Below are positions 29,953 through 39,065 of a DNA stretch of 56,929 nt, piece by piece; position 1 is the first letter of the stretch; each line of letters opens with the position of its first letter. Position numbers and translations under genes: made by a program. The DNA comes from an uncultured Erysipelotrichaceae bacterium. Its GTDB lineage: Bacteria > Bacillota_I > Bacilli_A > Erysipelotrichales > Erysipelotrichaceae. The DNA lies in NCBI GenBank assembly GCA_949744505.1, contig CATJXY010000059.1:1-56929 (forward strand). The letters run 5' to 3'. Under the pieces are notes generated by a model. That model was given only the letters and a program-made list of their open reading frames with translations. It searched no databases and was not told the origin of the DNA.

Positions 29953-31620
29953 ATGAAAACAGATTTGGAAATTGCACAGGAAACACAAATAGAAAATATT
30001 GAAATTATTGCAAAAAAAGCGAGAATTGATTCAGAATATTTAGAGTTATATGGAAAATCAAAAGCGAAAGTAAATCTTAAGATTATGGATAAGCTTTCTA
30101 CAAAGCAAGATGGAAAGTTAATTCTGGTAACCGCCATTAATCCGACAAAAGCCGGTGAGGGGAAATCCACAACGACAATTGGGTTATGTGATGGATTCTC
30201 TCGACTCAATAAAATGGTAATCGGATGTCTGCGTGAGCCAAGTTTAGGACCTGTATTCGGTCTAAAAGGAGGCGCAACAGGGGGAGGATATTCACAGGTT
30301 CTTCCAATGGAGGAAATTAATTTGCATTTTACCGGCGATATGCATGCGATTACCACTGCAAACAACCTTGTTTCTGCTTGTCTTGATAATTCAATTTATC
30401 AAGGAAATCCTTTAAATATTGATCCTGAGAAAGTCGTATGGAAAAGATGTTTGGATATGAATGATCGTACATTAAGAGAAATTACGATTGGTCAGGGATC
30501 TAAGGTAAATGGAATAGAAAGAAAAGATGGCTTTGTGATTACTGTGGCCACCGAAATAATGGCAATTTTATGCCTTTCAGTTTCTTTGAAAGATTTTGAA
30601 GAAAAAGTAAGTAGAGCCGTTGTCGCCTATACATTTGATAATGAGCCTGTGACTATCGGTGATTTAAAAATACAGGGTGCACTTAGTCTTATCATGAAAG
30701 AAGCAATTAAACCAAATCTTGTTCAAACGCTGGAACATACTCCGGTCTTAATTCATGGAGGACCCTTTGCGAACATTGCGCATGGCTGTAATAGCTTAAT
30801 CGCAACAAAAATGGCTTTAAAATTATCTGATTATGTTGTAACTGAAGCCGGATTCGGTGCAGATCTAGGAGCAGAGAAATTTTTAGATATAAAATGCAGA
30901 CTAGGGAATTTAAAACCAAATGCAGTTGTATTGGTTGCGACAATACGAGCATTAAAAATGCATGGAGGTGTTGAAGCAGAGAATCTTGCCGAGGAAAACA
31001 TAGATGCATTAATGAATGGAGTTCAAAATCTTCAAAAACATATTGAATCTATCAAAGAGTATGGTATCCCATATATTATTGCGATCAACCGTTTTGCTAA
31101 AGATACACAGAAAGAATTGAATGCATTAATGAATTGGTGCAAGGAACAGGGACATCCTGTAGAAATCAGTGATGGTTGGGCAAATGGCGGAAAAGGAATG
31201 GAAGACCTAGCACAAGCCGTTGTTCATTTGTGTGAAAATCCGTCAAATTATCATCCGATTTATGATGTGAATGCATCTATTGAAGAAAAAATTAAAGCAA
31301 TTGTAACGAAAATCTATGGTGGAAGTGATGTTGAGTATACCCAGGAAGCGATAGAACAAATTGCGAAGATGAAGAAACATGGATGGGATAAATTGCCAAT
31401 TTGTATGGCAAAGACTCCATCATCCTTGACCGATGATGCAAAAATTGTTGGGCGACCTGAAGGATTCAAAATTCATGTCAGAGAAGTTAAAGTTTCTGCC
31501 GGTGCCGGATTCTTAGTTGTTATGACCGGAAATGTTTTGACAATGCCGGGATTACCTAAGGTTCCTGCTGCAAACGGTATGGGCGTGGAAGAAAACGGAA
31601 CTAGTTACGGATTGTTTTAA
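29953..31620 (+). CDS. fhs: Formate-tetrahydrofolate ligase
   Basis: ATP-dependent enzyme that makes 10-formyl-tetrahydrofolate from formate, feeding purine synthesis or the methyl branch of anaerobic C1 metabolism. The 555-residue length is exact for the family. It shows the P-loop TKAGEGKSTTTIGL and the conserved REPSLGPVFGLKGGATGGGY, plus FTGDMHAI and TMPGLPKVPAA near the end. AAAGGAGG precedes the ATG. It lies 13 bases after recR, so it may be read from the dnaX operon, and it ends at its own terminator. Confidence 0.97.
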   Translation: MKTDLEIAQETQIENIEIIAKKARIDSEYLELYGKSKAKVNLKIMDKLSTKQDGKLILVTAINPTKAGEGKSTTTIGLCDGFSRLNKMVIGCLREPSLGPVFGLKGGATGGGYSQVLPMEEINLHFTGDMHAITTANNLVSACLDNSIYQGNPLNIDPEKVVWKRCLDMNDRTLREITIGQGSKVNGIERKDGFVITVATEIMAILCLSVSLKDFEEKVSRAVVAYTFDNEPVTIGDLKIQGALSLIMKEAIKPNLVQTLEHTPVLIHGGPFANIAHGCNSLIATKMALKLSDYVVTEAGFGADLGAEKFLDIKCRLGNLKPNAVVLVATIRALKMHGGVEAENLAEENIDALMNGVQNLQKHIESIKEYGIPYIIAINRFAKDTQKELNALMNWCKEQGHPVEISDGWANGGKGMEDLAQAVVHLCENPSNYHPIYDVNASIEEKIKAIVTKIYGGSDVEYTQEAIEQIAKMKKHGWDKLPICMAKTPSSLTDDAKIVGRPEGFKIHVREVKVSAGAGFLVVMTGNVLTMPGLPKVPAANGMGVEENGTSYGLF

Positions 31621-31639
31621 GCGTAAAATATTCTGATAA

Positions 31640-31668
31640 GTCAAGAGATAAAATCTTTTGGCTTTTTT
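31640..31668 (+). terminator. Terminator after fhs
   Basis: GTCAAGAGAT (31640-31649) pairs with ATCTTTTGGC (31653-31662), allowing two G-T pairs, followed by six T residues. Confidence 0.8.
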
Positions 31669-31724
31669 ATTATTTGATTTCTCATAAACATAATAGATAA
31701 GGCATATTTTGATAATATTAATGA

Positions 31725-31739
31725 TGATAATCATTATTG
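31725..31739. promoter_or_regulatory. Fur-box-like motif, copy 2, in a convergent gap
   Basis: TGATAATCATTATTG matches the Fur-type 15-mer at 13 positions. It lies in the 301-base gap between the converging fhs and flavoprotein genes, where no promoter of an annotated gene is expected. The gap otherwise holds the two terminators and AT-rich sequence. Confidence 0.4.
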
Positions 31740-31836
31740 AATTATAGGGTATAATTCGATTATTTATGTATCATTGATTCATTTTCGTTGGATTTGATCA
31801 TAAAAAAATAACCAATTTTTTTATATTGGAAACAAT

Positions 31837-31878
31837 AAAAAAGGAAATGAATATATCATATTCAATTTCCTTTTTTTG
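31837..31878. terminator. Terminator of the second flavoprotein gene, bidirectional
   Basis: GGAAATGAATAT and ATATTCAATTTCC pair with one bulged base, flanked by A and T runs on both sides. It can stop the minus-strand flavoprotein transcript and read-through from fhs. Confidence 0.85.
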
Positions 31879-31921
31879 TGATTAATTTTAAATTTTAATA
31901 TAAAGAAGTGGTTTGTTATAA

Positions 31922-33580
31922 TTAGTTGTTTTTAATGAAATCACTGACAGCTTCACCGACAAAACGACCGGTGTTTACAGAATAGCCCATAGTGTTACCG
32001 GGAAGCAAAAACATATAACTATCACCGTATACGGTACATGAATCTGTACCGGCTGAATATAAACCTTGAATGACTGTATCATTTGTGTCCAATACCTCTA
32101 GATCAGAATTAACTTTAATACCACCTAAAGTACCATAACTGCTTGGGAAATACTGAGCTGCATAGTAAGGAGCTGTTGTAATTGGTTTTAAATATTGAGC
32201 AGGTTTGCCAAGTGGATCTTTACCGGTATTGCAAAGTTGGTTATATTCATCTACAGTAGCAAGAAGATTTTCTTTATCAATTCCCATTTTTTCAGCTAAT
32301 TCTTCTAATGAGTCAGCTTTAATAATTGCCGTATATCCGGATTCTGCCATTTTTGCAAAGCTTTCATCGAAATGACTGAAATCGTCACAATTCCATACTC
32401 GACTTGTAAAGTCTACGGCATTAGCTGTAACATATTCGTTTTTGATCGCTTCATCAAGAATCATAAATCCGGTATGATTAGTTTGGTTACAAAGAGAATT
32501 TCCCATATAAGTTGTATTTTGAACTTGTTCTTCATTAAAGAAACGTTTTCCTTGTTGATTAACAAGTAAATTTGGTTGTTGCATGATAAGTTTGATATCA
32601 CTGCTATAAGAACCTTTACTGTTAGGTTGGAAAATATCAAAGATCATTTCTTCAATCATATCTGACTTCTTTACACCGGCATTCCAAGCCATGTTGACAC
32701 CATCACCCTCATGTCCGGCAAAGCGCATACCAAAGAAATCTTCACCTAATTTTAAACCAAATTGTGACTGTACCATTTCAGCATTATTTCCGAATCCCCC
32801 TGTTGCCAACAAAGCAGTTTTACAATTAAAATGATAACCTTTGCTTTCATCATTGCTGTAAGCACAAACACCGCTTATTTTACCGTTTTCTATTTCAAGT
32901 TTGCAGGCGGTTGTTTCCATCAAAAATTCTACACCTAATTCTTTGGCCTTTTCTTCAAGCGCATCTGTCATTGTTTTTGCCTGGCCTCCACCAACAGTTC
33001 CATCTTTAGAACGAACAATATGCCATGTTGGATATGATTTCTCAAAATAACGAGCAGCTTCTTCAAATTCAACTCCCAAATCTTCGATCCAATTCAAAGT
33101 TGTCTTTGATTCTTCAAAATATTTCCGCATTAAAACACAGTCTGTGCGATAATGAGTATATTCAGTAAACATATTATACATTTCATCAAGATCCAAAACA
33201 TCCCCTTGTTGTTGCTGAAGGTCTGTACCGATAGCTAAAATACCCATACCAAATTTTGCACATCCACCGGTTGCAGCCGTTTTCTCAATCACTGTGACAT
33301 GAACACCTGCTTCAGCAGCTTTAAGGGCAGCACACAATCCAGCCGGACCGGCACCGATTACTACAAAATCAGTTTCCTTTTCCTCAATTGCCTCTTTGCT
33401 TAATGAATGATAAGGGGCTTCTAATGCATTTACAGCTTCTTTATTATCTAAAGATTGTGAAGATTGTTCATCTGAAGATGAACTTGAATTGGAAGAACAT
33501 GCTGATAAAAGACCCAATGCAGATACACTGGCAGCGGCAGCTAAGCTTCCTTTTAAAAATTCTCTACGTGAATATTTCAT
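31922..33580 (-). CDS. Tat-exported lipoprotein FAD-dependent reductase, MerR-controlled
   Basis: A 552-residue exported flavoprotein with twin-arginine motif SRREFLKG, lipobox SAC within LGLLSACSS, a Ser-rich linker, then the FAD fold ETDFVVIGAGPAGLCAALKAA. GKRFFNEEQ and GLYSAGTDSC place it in the FAD_binding_2 group. The substrate-site segment YGDSYMFLLPGNTMGYSVNTGR resembles urocanate-reductase-type and other non-fumarate enzymes. No heme or FMN domain is fused. GGAGG precedes the ATG. It lies directly downstream of a MerR gene, with a textbook 19-bp-spacer MerR promoter in the 66-base gap, so expression is probably switched on by a specific ligand. Substrate unknown. Confidence 0.88.
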   Translation of the reverse strand: MKYSRREFLKGSLAAAASVSALGLLSACSSNSSSSSDEQSSQSLDNKEAVNALEAPYHSLSKEAIEEKETDFVVIGAGPAGLCAALKAAEAGVHVTVIEKTAATGGCAKFGMGILAIGTDLQQQQGDVLDLDEMYNMFTEYTHYRTDCVLMRKYFEESKTTLNWIEDLGVEFEEAARYFEKSYPTWHIVRSKDGTVGGGQAKTMTDALEEKAKELGVEFLMETTACKLEIENGKISGVCAYSNDESKGYHFNCKTALLATGGFGNNAEMVQSQFGLKLGEDFFGMRFAGHEGDGVNMAWNAGVKKSDMIEEMIFDIFQPNSKGSYSSDIKLIMQQPNLLVNQQGKRFFNEEQVQNTTYMGNSLCNQTNHTGFMILDEAIKNEYVTANAVDFTSRVWNCDDFSHFDESFAKMAESGYTAIIKADSLEELAEKMGIDKENLLATVDEYNQLCNTGKDPLGKPAQYLKPITTAPYYAAQYFPSSYGTLGGIKVNSDLEVLDTNDTVIQGLYSAGTDSCTVYGDSYMFLLPGNTMGYSVNTGRFVGEAVSDFIKNN

Positions 33581-33610
33581 TTATATAAATCCTCCATGTT
33601 CACGTAAGAC

Positions 33611-33641
33611 ATTGTAAAGTATACAGTACCTGTATATGCAA
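33611..33641 (-). promoter_or_regulatory. MerR-type promoter with 19-bp spacer and palindromic operator
   Basis: Read on the minus strand: -35 TTGCAT (33641-33636), a 19-base spacer, and -10 TACAAT (33616-33611). The spacer contains most of the palindrome TATACAG-GTA-CTGTATA (33620-33636). The overlong spacer with a centred dyad is the hallmark of promoters that need MerR-induced DNA untwisting. It starts transcription into the flavoprotein gene at 33580. Confidence 0.85.
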
Positions 33642-33646
33642 GAGGT

Positions 33647-34459
33647 TTATGATATTTTTTTCACAGGAATATATATTCGATAATATTCAACAGGTATACC
33701 GTTTTCGTTATGAACTAAAATCAAACTACTACATAGATAAGGAAACGGAGTATACCCTAAGTCTAAACACCGTTGTTTTAATTCTTTGATATGTTGTATA
33801 AGTTCATTATGATAATGCTCGGCATTTACTCTTACCACTTTTGTAACAGCATAGGCTGCCGGAAAAAGAATTGCTTTGGGATGAAGGACAATTCCTTTTT
33901 GTATTGCCATAGAGCTTTCAATAGAGATACAGGTTTTAAAAATAAAATCTTCATCATTTTCAATGATATTACAATTTACTTTTGAATAGGGCATAGCTTG
34001 AATTAATTTCTTTAGTTGATCTAAGTTATCATGAAAAATTTCATCAAAATCATCACTTTGAAAACTTATATATTCCGGACATTCAATAAATTGTATTTGA
34101 GAGAGATTACATTGTGACAGAGTTTTAGTATAATGCTCAAGTTGTTCCTTCTTTTGAATAAGTAAACTTATTTCTTTTTCAATGTTCCTTTTTGTGTCTT
34201 CCAATTTAGATAAAATATCATCAATAGAAGAAGTGGATTCTCTTAAAAAGTATTCATTAATATCCTGAAAAGTCAATGACATACAAGTGTATCTTCTTAA
34301 ATAAAATAGTTGAAATAAATCATCTTTATCATAATATCTAAATCCATTTCCATCTCTTTTAGGATTAACCAGTCCTTTCTCTTCGTAAAAACGAATAGCA
34401 CCTCTTGTATTATCAAATAGATCAGATATTTCTTTTATAGTAAATTTACTTTCTTTCAT
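33647..34459 (-). CDS. MerR-family transcriptional activator
   Basis: A 270-residue regulator. The N-terminal winged helix-turn-helix reads KFTIKEISDLFDNTRGAIRF followed by YEEKGLV. A long coiled-coil linker (about 85-125, rich in Lys/Glu) leads to a C-terminal domain of about 150 residues that resembles GyrI-like ligand-binding folds rather than a short metal loop. The ATG at 34459 is chosen because GGAG lies 8 bases upstream; a start at 34483 lacks one. Its stop is six bases from the -35 of a MerR-type promoter that serves the adjacent flavoprotein gene, its likely target. Confidence 0.88.
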   Translation of the reverse strand: MKESKFTIKEISDLFDNTRGAIRFYEEKGLVNPKRDGNGFRYYDKDDLFQLFYLRRYTCMSLTFQDINEYFLRESTSSIDDILSKLEDTKRNIEKEISLLIQKKEQLEHYTKTLSQCNLSQIQFIECPEYISFQSDDFDEIFHDNLDQLKKLIQAMPYSKVNCNIIENDEDFIFKTCISIESSMAIQKGIVLHPKAILFPAAYAVTKVVRVNAEHYHNELIQHIKELKQRCLDLGYTPFPYLCSSLILVHNENGIPVEYYRIYIPVKKIS

Positions 34460-34588
34460 AACATATCTCCATAATAACGACATTTTATCATAATCTGAGA
34501 GTAGAAGGAAAAATAGTTTAAAATGAACAAGTAAAAATTCTAAATTAAAGAAAGTATTTTATACTTTTTATGAAAAAACAAGATATAT

Positions 34589-34609
34589 AAATAATGATTA
34601 TCATTATTT
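34589..34609. promoter_or_regulatory. Fur-box-like perfect palindrome, copy 3
   Basis: AATAATGAT-T-ATCATTATT (34590-34608) is a perfect 9-1-9 dyad that matches the classical 19-bp Fur box at 17 positions; one more base pair extends each side. It lies in the divergent gap between the MerR gene and the mnmG-containing unit. A TGGTATTAT extended -10 (34654-34662) follows about 45 bases later for the rightward genes. Confidence 0.6.
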
Positions 34610-34685
34610 TAATTATCATAAATCATGTAATACTTTAAATATATGTGAAAAAGTGGTATTATAATAACGAATTGAGGTGAGAAAA

Positions 34686-35618
34686 ATGGCATCAATCGCA
34701 TATGTAACAGATGGGAATATGATTGAATTTCATCGTTTAAACGGACATCGTACAATGAACTTTTGGCGACCGACAACAAATAAGAAATTCGCTGATTTTA
34801 ATCAGGGAGATGTGCTTTTCTTTTTGGCTAAAGGCACAGAACGAGGGCGTAAAAGAGAAAAAGGGCTTGTCGGTTTTGGAAGGTTTGCTCAAGCACATTC
34901 CATGAGTTTTTCAAAAATGTGGAATACATATGGGATTGAAAACGGATATGCAAGCAAAGAAGAATTATATGATGCCATTTTAAAAGTATCAAAAAGCGGG
35001 AAAATGCCGAAATTGATGAATTGCCTCTATTTAGTGGATGTTGCCTTTTTCCAAGTTCCGATTTATTTAAGTGAAATCGGGATGAGTATTTCAAATCGAA
35101 TTGAAAGCTATATTTATTTAGATAAGGAAGATCCGAATGTTACGGCAAGAATATTGAAAATTGCGAATGAGAACAGCGGTTTGGATATGTGGACCATGGC
35201 AATGAGCGAAGAGAACAGTCAGGATATTTTCATGAAAGAGGAAATACGACATCAGCTTTCAATTATCGCGCAACAATGCTCGATTCCTCTTCATGGTGAA
35301 AAAGAAAAGAGAACAGTTCAAAAAATTCATAAGAACTATTTAATGAGTCATGATGAGGTTGAAAGAATTAAAGGCAGTAAGGAAGAAATGGTTCATATTG
35401 AAGAGGAATCCATTACTGTAATTTTTCCGTTTGTTACGTCCAACAAAGATTTTGAAAAGAAAAGACAACTTCTGATTGGGCATATATGGTCATTTAATGA
35501 GCGCATTAAAGAATGTGATTTACCTTTAATTGTTAATTATAAGATCTGTATGGAAGATGAATTTAAAGATGTAGAAGTTAAATTAAATCAAGAGATCGCA
35601 AAAATAAGATCAAAATAA
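34686..35618 (+). CDS. Unknown protein co-transcribed with mnmG, possible PUA/EVE-like N-terminus
   Basis: A 310-residue cytoplasmic protein with no signal peptide or membrane helix. The first 70 residues (IAYVTDGNMIEFHRLNGHR, then NFWRP and DVLFFLAKG, KGLVGFGRF) resemble the beta-barrel pattern of PUA/EVE-like domains that bind modified bases, but this is only a pattern match. The C-terminal part is mixed alpha/beta with no known motif. GAGGTGAG precedes the ATG at 34686; a GTG at 34677 is the alternative. mnmG starts 11 bases after its stop, so a tRNA- or nucleic-acid-linked role is possible. I recognise no named family. Confidence 0.75.
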   Translation: MASIAYVTDGNMIEFHRLNGHRTMNFWRPTTNKKFADFNQGDVLFFLAKGTERGRKREKGLVGFGRFAQAHSMSFSKMWNTYGIENGYASKEELYDAILKVSKSGKMPKLMNCLYLVDVAFFQVPIYLSEIGMSISNRIESYIYLDKEDPNVTARILKIANENSGLDMWTMAMSEENSQDIFMKEEIRHQLSIIAQQCSIPLHGEKEKRTVQKIHKNYLMSHDEVERIKGSKEEMVHIEEESITVIFPFVTSNKDFEKKRQLLIGHIWSFNERIKECDLPLIVNYKICMEDEFKDVEVKLNQEIAKIRSK

Positions 35619-35628
35619 GGAGAATACA

Positions 35629-37509
35629 ATGTACGATATAATTGTTGTAGGAGCGGGACATGCCGGAATCGAAGCAGCGCTTGCGAGTGCCAGATTGAAA
35701 ATGAAAACCGCTTTGATTACCTATAAAAAAGAATCCATCGGTAAAATGCCATGCAATCCCTCAGTAGGAGGTCCCGCTAAGGGAATCGTGGTTCGTGAAA
35801 TTGATGCGTTAGGTGGACAAATGCCGAGAACAGCGGATGCAACCGCACTACAATTTAAAATGTTAAATACGACAAAAGGGCCGGGAGTGCAGTCTCTTCG
35901 TGTACAGTCAGATAAAGTAGCATACAGTAAGATGATGATTGATGTGATTGAGCATCAAGAAAATTTGGATTTGCTTATTGCCCAGGTAAACCAAGTCAAG
36001 ATAGAAGATCAAAAGGCAAAAGGAGTTCTGTTGGAAGATGGAACTTTCTTAGAATCTAAAATTGTCATTTTGACCACAGGAACCTATATGTCCTCACTTG
36101 TTATGATCAGTTCTGATGTGACTCCAAGTGGACCGGATGGAGAGCCAACGACAAATGAACTTTCCGAAAGTTTAAAGCGAGCCGGATTGAAAACATTCCG
36201 TCTAAAAACAGGAACACCGGCACGAGTGTTAACAAACTCAGTTGACTTTTCAAAAGTACAGTTAGAACCGGGGACGAAAGATTTCTACAGTTTCTCTACG
36301 GAAACAAAGGAAATTCTTCCTTTTGAAAAACAAGTACCTTGCTATCTAACATATACAACAGCAGAAACACATGAAATTATTAAACAAAATTTGCATCGCT
36401 CCAGTATGTATTCCGGTGTAGTAAAGGGAGTAGGACCCCGTTACTGTCCGTCTATTGAAGATAAAATCGTACGGTTTGCCGATAAAGAGAGACACCAAAT
36501 CTTCTTAGAACCTGAAAGTTTATCAATGGATACAACCTACATTCAAGGCTTTTCCACAAGCTTACCGAAAGAAGTACAGGAAAAGATGGTACACAGTTTA
36601 CCGGGATTAGAAAATGCAATTATCAAAAAATATGCTTATGCGATTGAGTATGATGCGATAGATCCGGTTCAATTAAAGCCGACTTTAGAAACAAAAACAG
36701 TTGAAAATTTATTTTGTGCCGGTCAAATTAACGGGACAAGCGGATATGAAGAAGCAGCAGGACAGGGAATCATAGCCGGAATCAATGCAAGTTTAAAGTT
36801 ACAAGGGAAAGAAGGGCTTGTACTTAGAAGAGATGAAGCCTACATTGGAGTCATGATTGATGACTTGGTGACAAAAGGAACCTTGGAGCCATATCGACTT
36901 TTAACTTCTCGTGCTGAATTTCGTTTGTTATTAAGACATGATAATGCCGACCAAAGATTGATGAAGAAAGCGTATGAAATTGGACTTGTCAGTGAAGAGC
37001 GTTATCAAAAGCTTCAAGTAAGAAATCAAGAAGTGGAAGGGTTGAAAGAACATCTTCAGCAAATTCGTTTTACGATGAAGGATTCTGTCAATCAGTATTT
37101 GAATTCATTGGATTACGGAACGCTCAATGAAGGAATCAGTGCTTATGATTTGTTGAAAAGACCTCATGTGAGCATCGAAGGGTTAAAACCTTATCTATCA
37201 ATTGACTTTGTTAAAGAAGTAGGAAGACAAGTTGAAATTGAGATTAAATATGAAGGATATATCACAAAAGCGAAAAAAGAAGCGGAACGATTGATGGCAA
37301 TGGAAAAGTTGCTTTTACCGGAAGATATTGATTATGAGGATGTAATTCAACTTTCGCTTGAAGGAAGACAGAAGTTAATTAAGTATAAACCTCGAACAAT
37401 TGGGCAAGCTTCCAGAATCTCAGGAGTGAACCCTGCGGATATCAGTGTTTTAGCAATTTATTTGGAACAAAGACGTCGAATGAAAAAGTCTGAGACACTA
37501 AACAGTTAG
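35629..37509 (+). CDS. mnmG: tRNA uridine-5-carboxymethylaminomethyl modification enzyme MnmG (GidA)
   Basis: FAD-dependent partner of MnmE that modifies wobble U34 of several tRNAs. The 626-residue length is normal. It shows the FAD site YDIIVVGAGHAGIEAALASAR, the conserved MPCNPSVGGPAKGIVVREID, TGTPAR, CAGQINGTSGYEEAAGQG and the C-terminal PRTIGQASRISGVNPADISV. AAGGAG precedes the ATG. In many Firmicutes mnmG lies with mnmE, rsmG, parA and parB near the origin. Here none of these accompany it; instead an unknown gene is 11 bases upstream. Confidence 0.97.
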   Translation: MYDIIVVGAGHAGIEAALASARLKMKTALITYKKESIGKMPCNPSVGGPAKGIVVREIDALGGQMPRTADATALQFKMLNTTKGPGVQSLRVQSDKVAYSKMMIDVIEHQENLDLLIAQVNQVKIEDQKAKGVLLEDGTFLESKIVILTTGTYMSSLVMISSDVTPSGPDGEPTTNELSESLKRAGLKTFRLKTGTPARVLTNSVDFSKVQLEPGTKDFYSFSTETKEILPFEKQVPCYLTYTTAETHEIIKQNLHRSSMYSGVVKGVGPRYCPSIEDKIVRFADKERHQIFLEPESLSMDTTYIQGFSTSLPKEVQEKMVHSLPGLENAIIKKYAYAIEYDAIDPVQLKPTLETKTVENLFCAGQINGTSGYEEAAGQGIIAGINASLKLQGKEGLVLRRDEAYIGVMIDDLVTKGTLEPYRLLTSRAEFRLLLRHDNADQRLMKKAYEIGLVSEERYQKLQVRNQEVEGLKEHLQQIRFTMKDSVNQYLNSLDYGTLNEGISAYDLLKRPHVSIEGLKPYLSIDFVKEVGRQVEIEIKYEGYITKAKKEAERLMAMEKLLLPEDIDYEDVIQLSLEGRQKLIKYKPRTIGQASRISGVNPADISVLAIYLEQRRRMKKSETLNS

Positions 37510-37603
37510 TTGAATAAGCAAATTCAACTGCTGATTTATAGTAATCATATGGAAAGATGATATACTGAATTCAAGCAAAAGCTTGGAAAGTGAGGAAAAG
37601 CAA

Positions 37604-38932
37604 ATGAATGAATTAGGAGCTTTTATTACAAGACTCAGAAAAGATAAAAATATGACACAAGCACAGGTTGCAGAAAAATTAGATGTAACTTATCAGGCAG
37701 TCAGCAAGTGGGAAAGAGGAGAATCCATGCCGGATATCACACTTTTACCTGCCATTGCCGATTTGTTTGATGTATCAATTGATGAATTAGTGCGTGGAGC
37801 TTTTCATGAAAAGGAACAAGATAAAATCGAATTTGTAAAAGAACTGGCGCAAGAAGAAGTCAAAGAAGAAAAGGTTAAGGATGAAGAACCAAATAAAGAA
37901 GAGGAAAAAGAAGAAAATTATTTTAATAACTTTGAATTTGATGGTTCCTTTGTAGATTTAATCGATAAAATCTCACCCATTATCAAACCGATGAAATTAG
38001 AGAAAGTTTTGCGTGATGTTGTGGATCGGGTCAATAAAAGTACAGAAGAAGTCAAACAACAGTGGAAAGCACAATCAAAACGGTTTTATCCATACTTTTC
38101 CCCAGAAGACTTAACCAAAATGGTACTTAGTGATTATATAGATGATTATGATGAAATGATTCCTTTTTTGAACTCGGAACAAAAAGATCAAGTTCTTGAT
38201 AAGATAATCAGAGAAGAGTCATTCAGTAATATTGATTCCTTTCTTCCTTTTTTCAATAGTGTGCAAAAAGAAAGAGTTGTTGATGTATTGATAGAAAAGA
38301 AGCAAATAGAGTATTTAGAAGATATTATTCCATTATTGAGTAGCAATGCAAAAAATAAAGCAATCTACTATTTAATAGAGAATGATAAATATGATTTAGA
38401 CAATACACCACTTCTAAACAGTGAACAAAAGGAATGGCTCATCAATCATCTTATAGAAAAAGAAAATTATGATGAAATAGAAGAAATATTTCCATTTTTG
38501 AATACAAATCAAAAGAATAGACTCATTCAAGCGGCAATAAATTCCGGAAATGGAGAAAATCTTGACTTTGAAGAGTTATTTCCATACTTAGGAAGTGAAT
38601 CTAAAGATCTTGTAATTCAATGCTTGAGTCAAAAAGGTGGAGTTGACTTCATAGATTTTGTTCCTTATTTGAATCAAAATCAAAAAGATCAAGTTGTAAA
38701 ATATGTACTTAGAGAAGATCCTGAAAGTATTGGAGAATATTGCCCATTTTTGAATAGTTCTCAGATGGCGGAAATAGTTGAATCCTATATGACAGCTCCA
38801 TTTGATGGAATAGAAGATACTTTCTGTTATTTGGATAAGCAACAGCTAAATCAGCTTGCGCAATTTTTTATCCAAAATGAAATGATTGATGAATTAACTG
38901 ATTTGTGGCAATATACCAAGAAGAATCGTTAA
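37604..38932 (+). CDS. Xre-type regulator with a long helical-repeat tail
   Basis: A 442-residue protein. Residues 1-65 are a clear Xre helix-turn-helix (MTQAQVAEKLDVTYQAVSKW, then MPDITLLPAIADLFDVSIDEL). A Glu/Lys-rich linker follows (about 75-110). From about residue 165 come nine or so repeats of roughly 28 residues with the core pattern PFLNSxQKDxVxxxLIxx (for example IPFLNSEQKDQVLDKII, FPFLNTNQKNRLIQAAI, VPYLNQNQKDQVVKYVL). This suggests a HEAT-like solenoid. The ATG at 37604 follows GTGAGG; an upstream in-frame start is poorly supported. It ends at its own terminator. Function and target are unknown. Confidence 0.85.
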   Translation: MNELGAFITRLRKDKNMTQAQVAEKLDVTYQAVSKWERGESMPDITLLPAIADLFDVSIDELVRGAFHEKEQDKIEFVKELAQEEVKEEKVKDEEPNKEEEKEENYFNNFEFDGSFVDLIDKISPIIKPMKLEKVLRDVVDRVNKSTEEVKQQWKAQSKRFYPYFSPEDLTKMVLSDYIDDYDEMIPFLNSEQKDQVLDKIIREESFSNIDSFLPFFNSVQKERVVDVLIEKKQIEYLEDIIPLLSSNAKNKAIYYLIENDKYDLDNTPLLNSEQKEWLINHLIEKENYDEIEEIFPFLNTNQKNRLIQAAINSGNGENLDFEELFPYLGSESKDLVIQCLSQKGGVDFIDFVPYLNQNQKDQVVKYVLREDPESIGEYCPFLNSSQMAEIVESYMTAPFDGIEDTFCYLDKQQLNQLAQFFIQNEMIDELTDLWQYTKKNR

Positions 38933-38941
38933 ATATAAAAG

Positions 38942-38979
38942 ACATGAAGCGAAACATAAAGTTTACTTCATGTTTTTTT
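38942..38979 (+). terminator. Terminator after the repeat-containing Xre gene
   Basis: ACATGAAG (38942-38949) pairs with CTTCATGT (38966-38973) with an inner AAAC/GTTT, followed by a T run. Confidence 0.88.
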
Positions 38980-39065
38980 GTTGAGATTTATTTTAGTTAG
39001 TAATAAAAATTTAATAGTAATATTAGGATTATAATAAAGATGTTTTTCTTAAAGGAGGAAAAGAA

